From positions 63,933,434 through 63,997,433 of the forward strand of contig OZ022506.1 of assembly GCA_963989385.1 (NCBI GenBank): 64,000 nucleotides of DNA, in the 5' to 3' direction. Numbering within the stretch: the first letter of the stretch is position 1; every line of letters begins with the position of its first letter. The notes beneath the pieces were generated by a model. That model was not told the origin of the DNA. It made no database searches and saw nothing but the letters and a program-made list of their open reading frames with translations. Made by a program: the position numbers and the translations under genes. The stretch is from Ctena decussata (Eukaryota > Mollusca > Bivalvia > Lucinida > Lucinidae). Shown here piece after piece: positions 1-10,613 of the stretch.

Positions 1-825
1 ACGTAATGTTCAGTAACCTTCAGTAGCATCTCATCTCAAAGGCCTGTGTTCTTTTCTCTAACTCTGCTGTCAATGTCAACAATTCACAGGCATACAGAAA
101 TATGGAAATGACAAGGGAGCGCTTCCCTAGTAGGAAATCCCAATTTTGATGAGACCATGACAATGAATAAACCAGTCTTGTCTTAAACAATAGCCTGCTT
201 TTAGAACGGATACCAGGTACAAATGCTGTAAAAGGGAGGCAGAAAGTTTCAGCTTCAAGTGTTTGTATATTGAGGTTAGTCATGCATGACCTTAAGATGG
301 GTCATATGAGCCACATCATGTGATTTTCAGCAAAATGGCATTGGTGACAAGCAAAGGCTGTGATCAGACTGAGCCTTTACTTACCGATATCTCATCAGCC
401 TTCAGTGAAAGTGGTCCAAGCCATAGAGCCAGAGTGAGGTCTCTAAAGATCCTATATGAATGAGACAGATGATCTGACTATCACATGACAAAGTTGCCAC
501 ATTTTTGGATGATGTCGCTCAACACTTGCAGCGCCATTATCGCCCAGATGTGGTTGCTAGGCAGAGTGCCATTGTTGCTTTAATGCGACCGGCACAGTCC
601 CATTAATTATCTACATTTTATGACATTACCAAGAGAAGCATTACAACCAGATTATGGCAAATGAAGATTTTTTTTCGTGAGAAAAACAAAATTTGGCTGT
701 TTTTATGAAATTTAGAGACTTACAAGGGTTTTATGTACCAGAAACACCCAATATTGTGAAATAAATTTTGCGCTGGCAGATGCATTTCTATATAAACTTC
801 GCACCGAAAGAGTTAATTATTTCAG
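1..825. other. Upstream intron or flank, no gene seen
   Basis: AT-rich unique-looking sequence preceding the first visible nicotinamidase exon. No exon with splice sites and family motifs could be recognised, so it is probably intron. Confidence 0.6.
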
Positions 826-954
826 GTGAAAGCAGACTCAGCTAAAGTATATGACACTGTTGAGTTTGATTTAACGACGGGAACAGAACAAAAACTTTGG
901 CCAAAACATTGTGTTCAAGATACATGGGGCTCAGAACTCCACCCAGATCTCAAG
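826..954 (+). CDS. Nicotinamidase exon (first visible)
   Basis: 43 codons between acceptor ttatttcag and donor gtaggt, phase 0 at both ends. It encodes VKADSAKVYDTVEFD and then the LWPKHCVQDTWGSELH segment, which holds the His of the metal-site region. It has no plausible start codon, so it is an internal exon. Confidence 0.9.
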
Positions 955-3900
955 GTAGGTAGAATTTTATTTTCTCTAAGCTAAACCCGTTATCGGGTAC
1001 ATAAATAAATACTATTAGCTTGGAGTTTTACTGAAGAATACACAGACATTTATATTATTTCATAATTAACATAAAAACATGCTTGTTTTAAGAAAAATTC
1101 GGACTTCAATCTTTATTACAAATAGAAATTTCAAAATAACTGATTGGTCAAGGAAAAAAAGCAGAAATCTGGTTGGAAAAGAAAGTTGCATATGAATGCA
1201 GCATCAGCAGGATTTATAAAGTCCCCTCTGCAGTATAAACTCCCCTCAGCATATCCTGTCAGCCAGTCATTATTAGGAAACTCCACTCAGTATAGTCTGT
1301 TGTTACTATAGTAATGCATACCTATTTATTTTTGTGGCTATTATTTTTTGCATTTTTTGGGATGGCACTGAGTTTAACTTTTGCATGATTCTTCCTTGTT
1401 GCATTTGAGCCGCGACACGACAAAACCAACAATGTGGTTGTGTGCCCAGCGCAGACTCAGATCAGCCTGGGCATCCGCCCAGTCTGATCAGAGTCTTCGC
1501 TGTCCGCATGGAGGTAGCTTAGACTCTTAGCTACGCTTTGAGCGCTAAGCGAAGAGTCTGATCGGACTGGTTTGATGCCAAGGGTGATCTGAGTCTGCAC
1601 TTGGCGCACAACCACATTGTTGGTTTTCTCACATCGCGGCTCATTTGTTAAAATCGCTGAATTAGAATTTTGCTGTGATTGATTTCACTAAGTTCTTATG
1701 CTAACAAAAAGTGGTAAAAATAAATAGCTCACAAAATTTAATAGGGTTACATTATATCAAACATTAAATCTTTTGAAACAAGTACATAAATGTGCTATTA
1801 CTTATTGCCCTAATTTCAATGGCTGTTATTTTTACCTGATGTCTACAGATTGCGGAAGGTTCAGTAGTTGTATACAAGGGATGCCACTCTGAGGTAGACA
1901 GTTACTCTGCATTCTGGGACAATAATAAGTTGACGCAGACAGAACTTGTCAGTATCCTTGCCAAACATCGTGTCACAGATGTGTTCTTATGTGGAGTTGC
2001 ATATGATGTCTGTGTTGGTAAGATTATATACACTGCAATGTGTTTAGATATTGGGACACCTAAAATAATTAGTTTTCCATTTTTCCCAAAAGGAAAATCA
2101 ATTATTTTAGGTGTCCCAACATTTAGGCACATCACAGTATTACATGTAATACTTACATCTGTTACTGTAAAACACTTATATTTGCTGTATCAGATTTTTG
2201 GAAGTTTTATGAGAAAAGCATATTCGCATAACTCGATTTGGGTGCTTTAATGAATTTTAGGTATATGTTTATGTTAATGTATTAATAACTGAATATTCAC
2301 ATACTTTATTTTGCCACATTTTGTTTTTACAGCCAGTAGTACCATAATAAAGTTGCTGCCAAATATAAGTGTTTTATAGAAGTTGTTATCATGGGCTGGC
2401 ACTGTCTGTCAAAGCAAGAAACTTTGCATTTACCTTTCTGGTTGAATAATATGTGATGATTCATGAATTTGTAGCTCTGGTAAAAGAAAACACTGCTCCT
2501 TAAAAACAATGATAGTAGTTCTTGCTGTTATTATTATTGTATGGGTGGCAAACTTTCATGTATGATACAATGGTTTCATTTTAAAATTAAAACTCTGCTG
2601 ACATGCAATATTTATTCCGATCTTTGCATGTGTCAAACAGCTCTGTAAAGAACCACAAAATCTTAACTTGGTATACATGCATTATCAGATACAGTGTGAA
2701 TTTTTTGTGTAGCTAAAATTGAATGCCAAATGGTAATTTCTGTTTTTTCCTTCAGGTTACACATCATTTCATTCTCTGGAGCATGGGTTCAAAACTATAC
2801 TAATAGATGATGCTTGCCGAGGGGTAGACGCTGCTGCAATAGAACAAACTAAAACAGAGTTGACAGCCTCAGGTGGAGTGGTGGTACACTCATCAAAGGT
2901 AAAATGATGCTTGCCAGTCCTTCAGATATAACGGTCACCATATTTTTTGGGTTATAATTACACTTGTTGACAATTTCTGTAGATGAAACTGTTCTGGACT
3001 GATGATGTTCATACATCCATGAACAACACTCGTTCACAGACGTTACGCATAAGTGACGTCTTTGATAATTCAAGTAGTTGATTGGCTGATGTAACATTCA
3101 ATAAATGTCATGTCATAGTGACGGCTGTTGAATGTCATAACCAAACAAGCTGGTTGATAACTATTCTTTATCCTTTCCTTGGTGTTAAGTTATTCAAAAC
3201 TTCACTAATAAGTAAAAAGAAAATGATGTGAAAACATAGTATAAATATAAAAGATAAATTTCATTTATCAGAGGTGCATGGAAGTATGAATGCAATGGGT
3301 TCTGTGCAAAGTTTACATGATGCCCTTTGGGCGTCACTTACTTTGCACGTAACCCACTGGGTTCATACTTCCATGAAAATCTGAAAAATGACATTTATTT
3401 CTTAAATAAAACAGCTGTTTATCATTCCAAAATTACTGAAAAGTCAGTCTTGTGTTATTCAGCTAAAAAATGTTTTTAATGTTTTTTAGCTCGCCTGAAC
3501 GAAAGTTCAGGAAGAGCTATTGTTGTCACCACGGCGTCGGCGTCCGCGTCAGCGTCCGCGTCGGCGTTCGGATTGGATGTTTTGGTTAAAGTTTTTTAAA
3601 GACCTATATCTCCTAAACCCATGGATGGATTCTTTTGATACTTGCACTGTAGTTAGATATTGGTCTAAGGTTTAACAGGGTACCACCCCTACCCCACTCC
3701 GTGACCTTGATGTCAAGGTCATGGACTTAGAAACTTGGTATTTTTTTGGACTGGATGTTTTGGTTAAAGTTTTATAAAGCCCAACATCTCCTTAACCCAT
3801 GGATGGATTCCTTTGATACTTGCACTCAAGTTAGATATTGGTCTAAAGTTTTGGAAGGTACTACCCCCACCCCCCTCTGTGACCTTGATGTCAAGGTCAT

Positions 3901-4369
3901 GGACTTAGAATATTGTCTTTTTATTGATTGGATGTTTGGTTAAAGTTTTTTAAAGACACATATCTCCTGAACCCATAGATGCATTCTTTTTATATTTGCA
4001 CTGTAGTTAGATCTACAGAGTACTACCCCAACCCCACTCAGTGATCTTGATGTCAAGGTCAGGGACTTGGGAAATTTTTGTCTTTTTTAAAGTTTTGTAA
4101 TTGCATACTGATTCATAATGCTTTGCAGAGATTTAGTTTATACTTGAACTGATGTTAGACTCTTTTTTGAGTTTTTACAAAACACCTTATACTTACCCCA
4201 CTGGATGACCTTGAAGTCAAGGTCATCGACTTTTTGTCTTAAAGATTTTGGTTAAAGTTATATATTTATGAATACATCATTTCACAGTGCCACGATGATG
4301 GACTCAGTTGATACTAATACTTGAACTGATGTTAGATAATGGTTCAGGGTTGTCATACATCCTAGCTCC

Positions 4370-4402
<33 letters not shown>

Positions 4403-6106
4403 TACCCCACTACCTGTCAGTTTTTTTACCTCAAGCTCATGAACTTTGAAATTTCATTTCATTTTTTTTTTTTTTAATTTTATTTTTAAGACTTATTTCT
4501 GAGATAGCTTTTGTTTATAAATGTGTTTTTATTATGGACATGCTTGCCTGAAGTTTTATGCATAGCAGTCCACACCACCATAGCGGCTGTGTGATGGACA
4601 AGCACCAATTCAGGCGAGCTATGCTGTCAGGCGACAGCTCTTGTTTTTTTTTTCTTCCAAAAGAATCCCAAAGATCTAAATCCGTCTTGTTACAAGATGG
4701 ATCTAGGTCTTTGAGGTTGTTTTAGGAGGGAAAAACCCCATCTTATAACCAAAGAAAACCAGTACAGCATCCAAAATGATACACACTCATGCTTTCATCT
4801 TTGGAAATGATAAGACCTAGTGTATGTATATCTTGTACAGTAATCTCAAACTAAATTGTTGATAATTCTACGCTTTGAGGTATTAACGTCGTGAAAGCCA
4901 TAGAATCCAATACATATTGGCATCAGGCATTTGTATCTTGAACAAGTGAATGAAAATGATGAACTTCTTACCAAGCAGTTTAGTGTCAGATTTGTTTGTT
5001 TTTTTTGTTGTTTTTTTCATTCAGGATCTTCAAAGAGCTAAAGCTTGTATGTTGAAAACAGTAGACTGTATAAAACATGCTCTCAGTAACACTCCATAGA
5101 AGCAGTGCTAGCAATTTTGAGCATACCAAGTAAAGTTAGTGCAAACATATAGGATCCTGAGAACATGTTTTAGGGCTTGAATTAATGTTGTTTTTCCATT
5201 TCTCATAGTGATGGTCTCAAAGAGGCAGCTTAAATTAAGACATGTTTTAGCTTTTTGTAGGCAGAGCAAAAAAGCTGAGGAGTTATTACTTTCTCTTGGA
5301 ATTTTAATCTTGGTAGCCCGACATGATAATTTCAGGATCCCATAATTTTGCTTGAACTTTACCTAGAAGTTTCAAAGCACTTGTGCTGCTCCTGCTGGGT
5401 AATGGTAATGGTATAAAAGTAGAATTTAGACTGTTGAATGTCATTGAAATCTGACTGATTTCAAGAAACTGTATCATTTATTGACCCCCAATATTGGTAG
5501 TATCACAAATTGGAAGTTTGTTGAGAATAACATACTGGTGTAATTTAATTTTGGTGCTTTTAAGTGACCTCCTATATTGCAGTTATGTATTGAATATCTG
5601 AGGAGCTTTGGTCTAGTGGTTAGAGTGACTCATTTATGGTGCAGAAGGTGGTCAGAAGGTCAAGGGTTCATATCCGGGCTGGGGCATCCGGGGACTGGAA
5701 AATCCTGCAGTAAATGGGTATCTGTTTCGAATCAAGGTAGGATAAGGCAGCAAAAGGAGAAGGGTGGGCTCTGCTTTTCATTTGCTGTGCCACAGATACA
5801 TTGGGTCTGTTACCCCCACTGCCCCTTCTGCCACTAGGCTATGGAAAACCTTTACCTTTTTGCAGTGATAGACCACTTATTGCAGATATGAAGAATAAGC
5901 AGGCAGTGAGAGATCACTTATAGCAGTTACAATGAATAACTACAATAAGTGATCTCATATCCCAGCAGTTCTTTATAACCAGTTTATTTATAATTTAGGT
6001 AAAAGCAATGGTGAGTGGAGAAGACAGGCCAGCTGTTCTAGGTCTACAGTCAGCGAAGAATGTTGCTCTTGCAAGGGAACTAGTCAACCGTGGAATGGTG
6101 AAGTAA
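826..6106 (+). CDS. Nicotinamidase (isochorismatase-fold hydrolase), 3' part of gene, join(826..954,1849..2017,2756..2898,5999..6106)
   Basis: The enzyme hydrolyses nicotinamide to nicotinate plus ammonia in the NAD salvage (Preiss-Handler) route; related animal genes are Drosophila Naam and C. elegans pnc-1. Splicing four exons at GT/AG sites gives 549 nt in one frame, 182 residues plus TAA. Visible family marks, numbered from the first visible residue: LWPKHCVQ (24-31) with the metal-ligand region His28; VVVYKG with catalytic Lys53; DSYSAFWDN (60-68), the substrate-pocket loop; GVAYDVCVG (92-100) with catalytic Cys98 and the expected cis-peptide Val-Ala; then ILIDDACRGVD (114-124). The catalytic Asp and the first metal ligands are missing because the 5' exons lie before the window. 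The motif usually reads Gln-Gly after HCV; here it is Gln-Asp. Introns are 894, 738 and 3100 nt and full of repeats. No polyadenylation signal lies close to the stop; the first AATAAA I find is near 8262, so the 3' UTR end is unknown. Family assignment is firm; the substrate is inferred from the family. Confidence 0.93.
1406..1643. mobile_element. P1 palindromic MITE, intronic copy
   Basis: Family description: about 230-245 bp, imperfect palindrome with ends TGAGCCGCGACACGA and its complement ending CGCGGCTCA, then AAACCAACAATGTGG, a CAGATCAGCCTGGGCATC segment, CAGTCTGATCAGAGTC and a central AGCTTAGAC..TTAGCTAC. There is no coding capacity; it is a hairpin-type non-autonomous DNA element by structure. 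This copy lies in nicotinamidase intron 1. Confidence 0.85.
1849..2017 (+). CDS. Nicotinamidase exon with catalytic Lys and Cys
   Basis: Acceptor gtctacag, donor gtaaga; 56 codons plus one base, so the intron splits a Gly codon. It carries VVVYKG (Lys) and LCGVAYDVCV (nucleophile Cys). An ORF from 1930 to 2250 is this exon reading on into the intron and is not a separate gene. A P3 hairpin begins 20 nt after the donor. Confidence 0.93.
2038..2132. mobile_element. P3 short hairpin element in nicotinamidase intron 2
   Basis: Family description: about 95-100 bp, arms of TATTGGGACACCTAAAATAA, TTAATTTTCCATTTG and their complements, with outer TAATGTGCTTAAG and CACATTA. This copy starts about 20 nt after the donor of the exon ending at 2017, so the pre-mRNA would carry a long stem next to the 5' splice site. 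Confidence 0.82.
2756..2898 (+). CDS. Nicotinamidase exon
   Basis: Acceptor tttttccttcag, donor gtaaaa. The first two bases complete the split Gly codon, followed by 47 codons starting YTSFHSLEHGFKTILIDDAC and ending GGVVVHSSK. It ends at a codon boundary, so phase-0 exons can follow. Confidence 0.92.
2950..3415. repeat. Dispersed repeat with terminal hairpin, copy 1
   Basis: Shares with 15545-15915 the steps GACTGATGATGTTCATAC, CATGTCATAGTGACGGCTG, TGATAACTATTCTTTATCC and AAAGATAAATTTCATTT. It ends in a hairpin CATGGAAGTATGAATGC / GTTCATACTTCCATG. Lies in intron 3. Confidence 0.75.
3488..4643. mobile_element. Element with AGCTCGCCTGAAC ends and internal ~180-bp tandem repeats
   Basis: Left end AGCTCGCCTGAACGAAAG, right end TTCAGGCGAGCTATGCTG: matching inverted ends. 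Inside, three units at about 3574, 3752 and 3931 begin GGATGTTTTGGTTAAAG and run to GACCTTGATGTCAAGGTCAT; further decayed units reach about 4260; a 32-C run follows. It lies in nicotinamidase intron 3. Confidence 0.75.
4371..4402. repeat. Poly-C run, 32 nt
   Basis: Uninterrupted C; inside the 3488 element. Confidence 0.95.
5025..5099 (+). CDS. Candidate alternative last exon of the nicotinamidase gene
   Basis: A long T-rich tract ending cattcag precedes a 75-nt reading frame that continues phase 0 from the exon ending at 2898: 24 codons beginning DLQRAKACMLKTVDCIK, then TAG. Used as a terminal exon it would replace the usual 35-residue tail. The constitutive tail at 5999 looks more like the family, so this may be a minor isoform or chance; the frame alone is weak evidence. 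Confidence 0.35.
   Translation, partial: DLQRAKACMLKTVDCIKHALSNTP
5599..5868 (+). mobile_element. SINE-B, tRNA-derived
   Basis: Head GGTCTAGTGGTTAGAGTGAC (A box) and AAGGGTTCATATCCGGGC (B box), body CAGTAAATGGGTATCTG and GGATAAGGCAGCAAAAGG, tail with TTTACC. Inserted in nicotinamidase intron 3 in sense orientation. Confidence 0.8.
5999..6106 (+). CDS. Nicotinamidase last exon
   Basis: Acceptor ataatttag, then 35 codons, VKAMVSGEDRP to VNRGMVK, and TAA. The VKAMVSG.DRP segment fits the C-terminal tail seen in animal nicotinamidases. The acceptor has a short pyrimidine tract, weaker than that of the candidate exon at 5025. Confidence 0.88.
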   Translation, partial: VKAMVSGEDRPAVLGLQSAKNVALARELVNRGMVK

Positions 6107-6240
6107 CCAGTGTATTGCACAGGCTGAAGATAGTCATATGAAAAGATGCCTTGTGCTAATGAGTGTTCCAGTGTTAAGCCAAAGTTTAAGATATATAAAC
6201 TTATTTATTTTTATATTTTGGGTGTATAGTCCTGCCATTT

Positions 6241-6399
6241 TTAGCTTGCCTCTATGAAAATACAGGGAGCTATTGTTGTCACCCTGACATCGGCATCGGC
6301 ATGGGAGTCACACTTCAAAGTTTTATGACAAAGATTTTTTTAATGTGACAAGCAAGGCGCTGTCAGGCAAGCTGTCCTGTATGCAGACAGGTCTTGTTA
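6241..6399. mobile_element. Short relative of the 3488 element
   Basis: TTAGCTTGCCTCTATGAAAA, GGGAGCTATTGTTGTCACC and CATCGGCATCGGCATGG match its left side; GCTGTCAGGCAAGCTGTC matches its right side. Confidence 0.6.
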
Positions 6400-6409
6400 C
6401 AAAGGGAAA

Positions 6410-6555
6410 CAACTGTTTGGACTTACTGTTTTGAAGGCCTTTGAATATCTGCTCTTCAAGTAAAGAATTTGCTTTACACCCTGGGGAGCAAATTCTTTCC
6501 TTTAAAAGTTGACCTGAAATGAAAAGGGAGGCAAAAATTAGAATTTTTGTGTAAC
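6410..6555. mobile_element. P6 palindromic element
   Basis: Family description: about 240 bp when complete; outer part GTACACCTTCAGGGGAAGCA and CATTTTCATTTTTGCCTCCC, then GGGGTCAACTCTTAAAGGAA and a hairpin AAGAATTTGCTCC / GGAGCAAATTCTT. No ORF. This copy is diverged, with loop ACACCCTGG. Confidence 0.65.
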
Positions 6556-6594
6556 TTACTGAAAGTGCTCCAATTCACCATAAACCTAGGGTAA

Positions 6595-7295
6595 TACCAT
6601 ATTAATCCTAAGAAATGCCCCTGTCCTAAGAATCGCCCCTGCCACTTTTCCAAAAATAACGTTTATCATATTACGTCGCATCTGAGAGTGTAATAAAGCC
6701 ATGCATTAAAAACGATAATCCACTAGTGCATTAGATATGCAAATTACGTCGTAACGTTATACGTTGACCTCCATTAAAACGTCGCGTTTTCTAATGGCGA
6801 AATCATGACGTTTTAGCGCAAATTTTGCTAAAAATGTGATTTTAGTGTCATATGATAAATAGAATCTTGCATTCGTGCTCCTGTATTATTGAATTTATTA
6901 AACTCATTGGGGAAAACCGATAAGATGCTCGGCAAAGCCTCGCTTCCTATCTTTTTCCCCAACTCGTTTAATAAATTCAATAATGCATGAGCACTCATGT
7001 AAGATCCTCTATTTAATTGACTTGCCATCTTGACAGGATGGAGCTCTTCCAAATGAGGTCCACTCTTCAAGAAAATTCTCTCCTTTAAGAGTCAACCCTT
7101 ATTGAAAAGGGAGGCACAAAAATGTAAAAAAAATGTTTTGCTTCCTCTTCATGTATATCCATTCTCCTTGATACTGCTTAATTATCAGAAGTATTTTGGC
7201 TTTGCCTGATTTACTTCCCTTAAGGTCCTAAATAATGCCCCTTTTGGTAAAATACATCCCCCTTTCCCGGGCATTTAATAGGATTAATACACTAT
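6595..7295. mobile_element. ~700-bp element with ATTAATCCTA / TAGGATTAAT ends
   Basis: Left ATTAATCCTAAGAAATGCCC, right GGGCATTTAATAGGATTAAT. A second inverted pair inside: ATTGAATTTATTAAACTC (6888) and GTTTAATAAATTCAAT (6965) around GGGGAAAA / TTTTCCCC. No transposase ORF. Confidence 0.7.
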
Positions 7296-7490
7296 ACTTT
7301 AAATATTTTGTTGGCTGTGAGGTCTTCCTCAACCCAGTCTTTTTGGAGCTTCCAGGCTGGCATAATAGTTTGGGGGCTGGTATGAAGTAGGTGATTCTAA
7401 TGGACTTGCACAGTATAAGTTACAGTGTCAAAAATAAGAAATGAAAATGAATGGGTACACTTTCAGGGGCAGCAACTCTGCCATTTTCAT

Positions 7491-7491
<1 letters not shown>

Positions 7492-7521
<30 letters not shown>
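7492..7521. repeat. Poly-C run, 30 nt
   Basis: Uninterrupted C replacing the TTGCCTCCC step of a P6 element. Confidence 0.95.
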
Positions 7522-7524
<3 letters not shown>

Positions 7525-7544
7525 TTGGGAAAGGGGTCAGCTCC

Positions 7545-7737
7545 TATAGAATGGATGGATGACTTGCGATTTACATCCTTTTAAACAGTATTTCAATTAT
7601 TATATCAGGACCATTGCAAGGTGATGTGCAGTGGAACCCCGTTTAGGGTTGGAATGATTTCCACCTTCAGCGGGTCTTGAACCCAGGACCGCTAGATCAG
7701 CAAGCCAGCACTTATCCTACTGAGTTACTGGGGCTCC
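7545..7737 (-). mobile_element. SINE-A, tRNA-derived
   Basis: Reverse strand reads GCCCCAGTAACTCAGTAGG, B-box-like GGTTCAAGACCC, CGGGGTTCCACTGC and CTGTTTAAAAGGATGTAAAT. Inserted in a P6 element. Confidence 0.8.
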
Positions 7738-7870
7738 TGACCCCTAAAGGAAAGAATTGGCTCCTCTAGGCCTCTAGGAGCAAATTCTTTCCTTTTAGAG
7801 TGGGCCACATTGTGGCAGGGGTTTAACAACCAGAAAGCAAAGAGAAAGTCACAAAAGCTGTCTCTCTTTT

Positions 7871-9708
7871 TACCATAAAGGTGTAATGTTATACCTTAAA
7901 CGGCAAATGTGTTACTGCATTTTTTTTTTTATTTTTTTTTTTTTTTTTTGGCACTTTGAGACACCATTCTAACATAAGGCATTCTTTTCTCAGATTATTT
8001 TTCAGATTACTGTGAAATAGAAGCTCAGGAATGGAGAAGAATGAATCTTGTTAATTCTGTTAAAAATTGTCGTAATATGTTTAATATATGCTGTTATTCT
8101 ATTGTAAAAATGATAGGATTATTAACCTTAAGTGAGCCTTAAGAGCCAGTATATCATAAAGCAATGTTTTTAAAAACTGCTGATTTTTATACCAGGCCAC
8201 ACAGTATTGGCTGGACACTATGTTATACCCTCAGTTTGGTTTAAAAAAATATTTTGTTAACAATAAATTACATACATATACTACAATACAATTTCATAAG
8301 TAACAGGATTGGCTTTATAAAGTAATCTTACTGTCACAAGCAGAATTATGTCTTACAGGCTTATCTGCCCCTGCTTTAAGGTTTAAGTAAAAGAATTGTG
8401 TTAATTCAATAAATAATATCAAATACTACAGGTACTTTAAAATCTCATCGCATCACTGACATAGACCAGTTATTAGAAACTAACTTTGTTGTTAGTTAAC
8501 GAGACGTTAAATTTCCAAATATATTGTAAGCAAAAGTGCTGCCATTTGTTTGACGAAAATATGTGTCAGAGGAACTTTTGCAGTGCAAAAGTTTCTCACA
8601 TAGTTTCAGCAAAAAATACGAGCACACATATTTTATCCTGCTAGAAGACTTAAAGAGTCATTGACTAATGACTTCCATAAAGGGCTACTGCATTGTTTTC
8701 TTCACTTTTTCCAAAAATATTCCTAATAAATAGGTATTTTTGAGAGGAACAGATTGCTGAAAACCCCATTGAAAAATTCTTACCCAAACTGTAGTTATTG
8801 ACAATTAAAGTTTATGCAAATTAGATTTTAAGCCCCATTCACTTTTTCTTTTTTACAGCTTTTCTTGCATAATGTAATTTGGATTCCAGTTATTATCACC
8901 ATACTTTGATTCAAAATATTTGATTTTTTTTTCATGAGATGATGTAACTTTTAATAATTTGAATTACTCAAATGTCGTCGTATGAGTCCTTGCTTATTTT
9001 CAGCTAATTAAGATTTAAATTCCTTATAACTTTTTAACCCTAAGGAATTTCTCCTTGCAGTTTTCGACATTCATTTAGATAAAACAGTATCAGATGTTTC
9101 CTGTGATTTAGTTGCATGTTGAAAAGCAATACAGTAGCCCTTTAAGCTAACGATGCTTTGAAGGACTAGTTGCTAATGTGGAGCCAGACAATACTATATC
9201 TGTTTACAACATTGAGAATCCTTTTTAATGATTGAAGAAAATGGATGTTTATATAATATGATTTAACAATGTTATGCTCTGCATACAGCTGTAAGGCTGT
9301 GAAAAAAGAAATAGGTTTAAAGTTAGTAGTAGGCAACATATCTGTTTCCTTGTATTTCTTAGCAGTTATCAGTATTTCCCATGATCTTGGGAAATATGAA
9401 TGTTTTTGCTAGCCTTGACTGTTAGGCCTGGGCTTTAGCTTACATGTATTTTCTAATGCAAGGATCAAAATTCCATAAAATTCAGAACAAAAATTACTGT
9501 TATTCATTGTTTGCACATTATTCGTTGTCTACACATTGATGTATGCACAGATATCTAGTCAAATATTACACATTCATGCATTCGGGCATTGTGAATTTGC
9601 TTATTGTATATTCCATCCCACTGCCAAAAAGACACAATGATTAAGGTTAATAGAGTTACGTTTCCAGATGGTGAATAGGGTAGATGTGTCAGTATAGTCA
9701 GGCATAGT
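7871..9708. other. Intergenic, AT-rich; only a P7 repeat recognised
   Basis: A T-run at 7920-7950 and AATAAA hexamers near 8262 and 8408, possible poly(A) signals if the nicotinamidase 3' UTR reaches this far. No coding exon seen. Confidence 0.5.
8490..8720. repeat. P7 repeat
   Basis: Family description: AAATTCCAAATGTATTAT, AAAACACTACCATTT, a hairpin GTGAGGAGCTTTTGCACTGC / GCAAAAGCTCCTCACA, then a CTAGAAGACTTAA tail. Here the hairpin reads GAGGAACTTTTGCAGTGC / AAAAGTTTCTCACA. Confidence 0.68.
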
Positions 9709-9934
9709 TGAGCTGTGACACGACAAAACGTCAAAGGGGCATGAGCACCATACAAAGACTCAGATCAATTTTTGCATGTGCCCAGTCTGATCAGTCTTTA
9801 TTGTCAGCATGAAGGAAGCTATGTCTTAGCTACTCAGCACACAGTGAAGACTCTGATCAGACTGGGCAGATGCCCAGTCTAATCTGAGTCTTCACTAGGG
9901 GCACACGCCATTTTGTTGGCTTTGTCCTGTGTTG
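9709..9934. mobile_element. P1 MITE
   Basis: Begins TGAGCTGTGACACGAC and keeps both CAGTCTGATCAG arms; the 3' terminus is diverged. Confidence 0.75.
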
Positions 9935-10041
9935 GAATAATTTATTTTTTAGCTCCCACATTTCATTTACCAAAACAATTGGCTATAAGACCAGAAATTT
10001 CCTCCTCTTGAATAACCCAAAATATTGTAATCAGTCTTGTG

Positions 10042-10250
10042 TAACTCTTTAAGCACCAAAAAGCAGACGACAAAATTTACATCTGCAAAAATCCAAAAAT
10101 TTCCTTGTCCAAGACATTTCAATGGAGAATTCAAAGACTAGAGGGCAAACAGTGTAGATCTAGATGAGGCGGCTCATAATGAGCAGCCTCATTAGGATCT
10201 ACGCTGTTTGCAAATTATGCTATTTTCGTCACTGGTGCTTAAAGTGGTAA
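10042..10250. mobile_element. P2 palindromic MITE
   Basis: Family description: about 200-215 bp, ends TTAACTCTTTAAGCACC and GGTGCTTAAAGAGTTAA, next AAAGCAGACGACAAAATTT, and a long central hairpin GCAAACAGTGTAGATC..GATGAGGCGGCTCAT / ATGAGCCGCCTCATC..GATCTACGCTGTTTGC. No coding capacity. The best copies have TTAA at both ends. This copy is complete with diverged ends. Confidence 0.82.
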
Positions 10251-10376
10251 TGCTGCTATAAGATGGATTATTTTGGATCCAAAACAGTCCCAAGAAAAAC
10301 ACGGAAAATCTCTATCCATCTGAAAAGACAGGTCTAGATTTCAGGGTTTGTTTCAAAAGGGTAAACTGCAGAATAT

Positions 10377-10606
10377 GTGACACGAGATAACCAACAAAGT
10401 GGTTGTATGCCCAGCGCATACTCAGATCAGCCTGGGCATCTGCCGAGTCTGATCAGAGTCTTCGATGTCCACATGGAGGTAGCTAAGGCCTTTGGCTACC
10501 CTTTAAGTGCTTAGCGAAGAGTCTGATCAGACTTGGTGGATGCCAAGGCTGATCTGAGTCTTCACTTGAGGCACAACACTTCATTGGTTTTCTCACATCG
10601 AGGCTC
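10377..10606. mobile_element. P1 MITE
   Basis: GTGACACGAG start, GAGGCTCA end, full internal arms. It interrupts the first, partly preserved unit of the ~350-bp tandem repeat. Confidence 0.82.
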
Positions 10607-10613
10607 ATATGTA

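Larger units (their letters stand above)
7430..7870. mobile_element. P6 element split by poly-C and SINE-A
   Basis: GGTACACTTTCAGGGGCAGC and CTGCCATTTTCATT, then a 30-C run, AAAGGGGTCAGCTCC, a minus-strand SINE-A (7545-7737), and the remaining half with AAAGAATTGGCTCC / GGAGCAAATTCTTTCC. Confidence 0.72.

Noticed and set aside
1930..2250. 106-codon ORF as an independent small gene
   Set aside because: It is nicotinamidase exon 1849-2017 read past its donor into a P3 hairpin.
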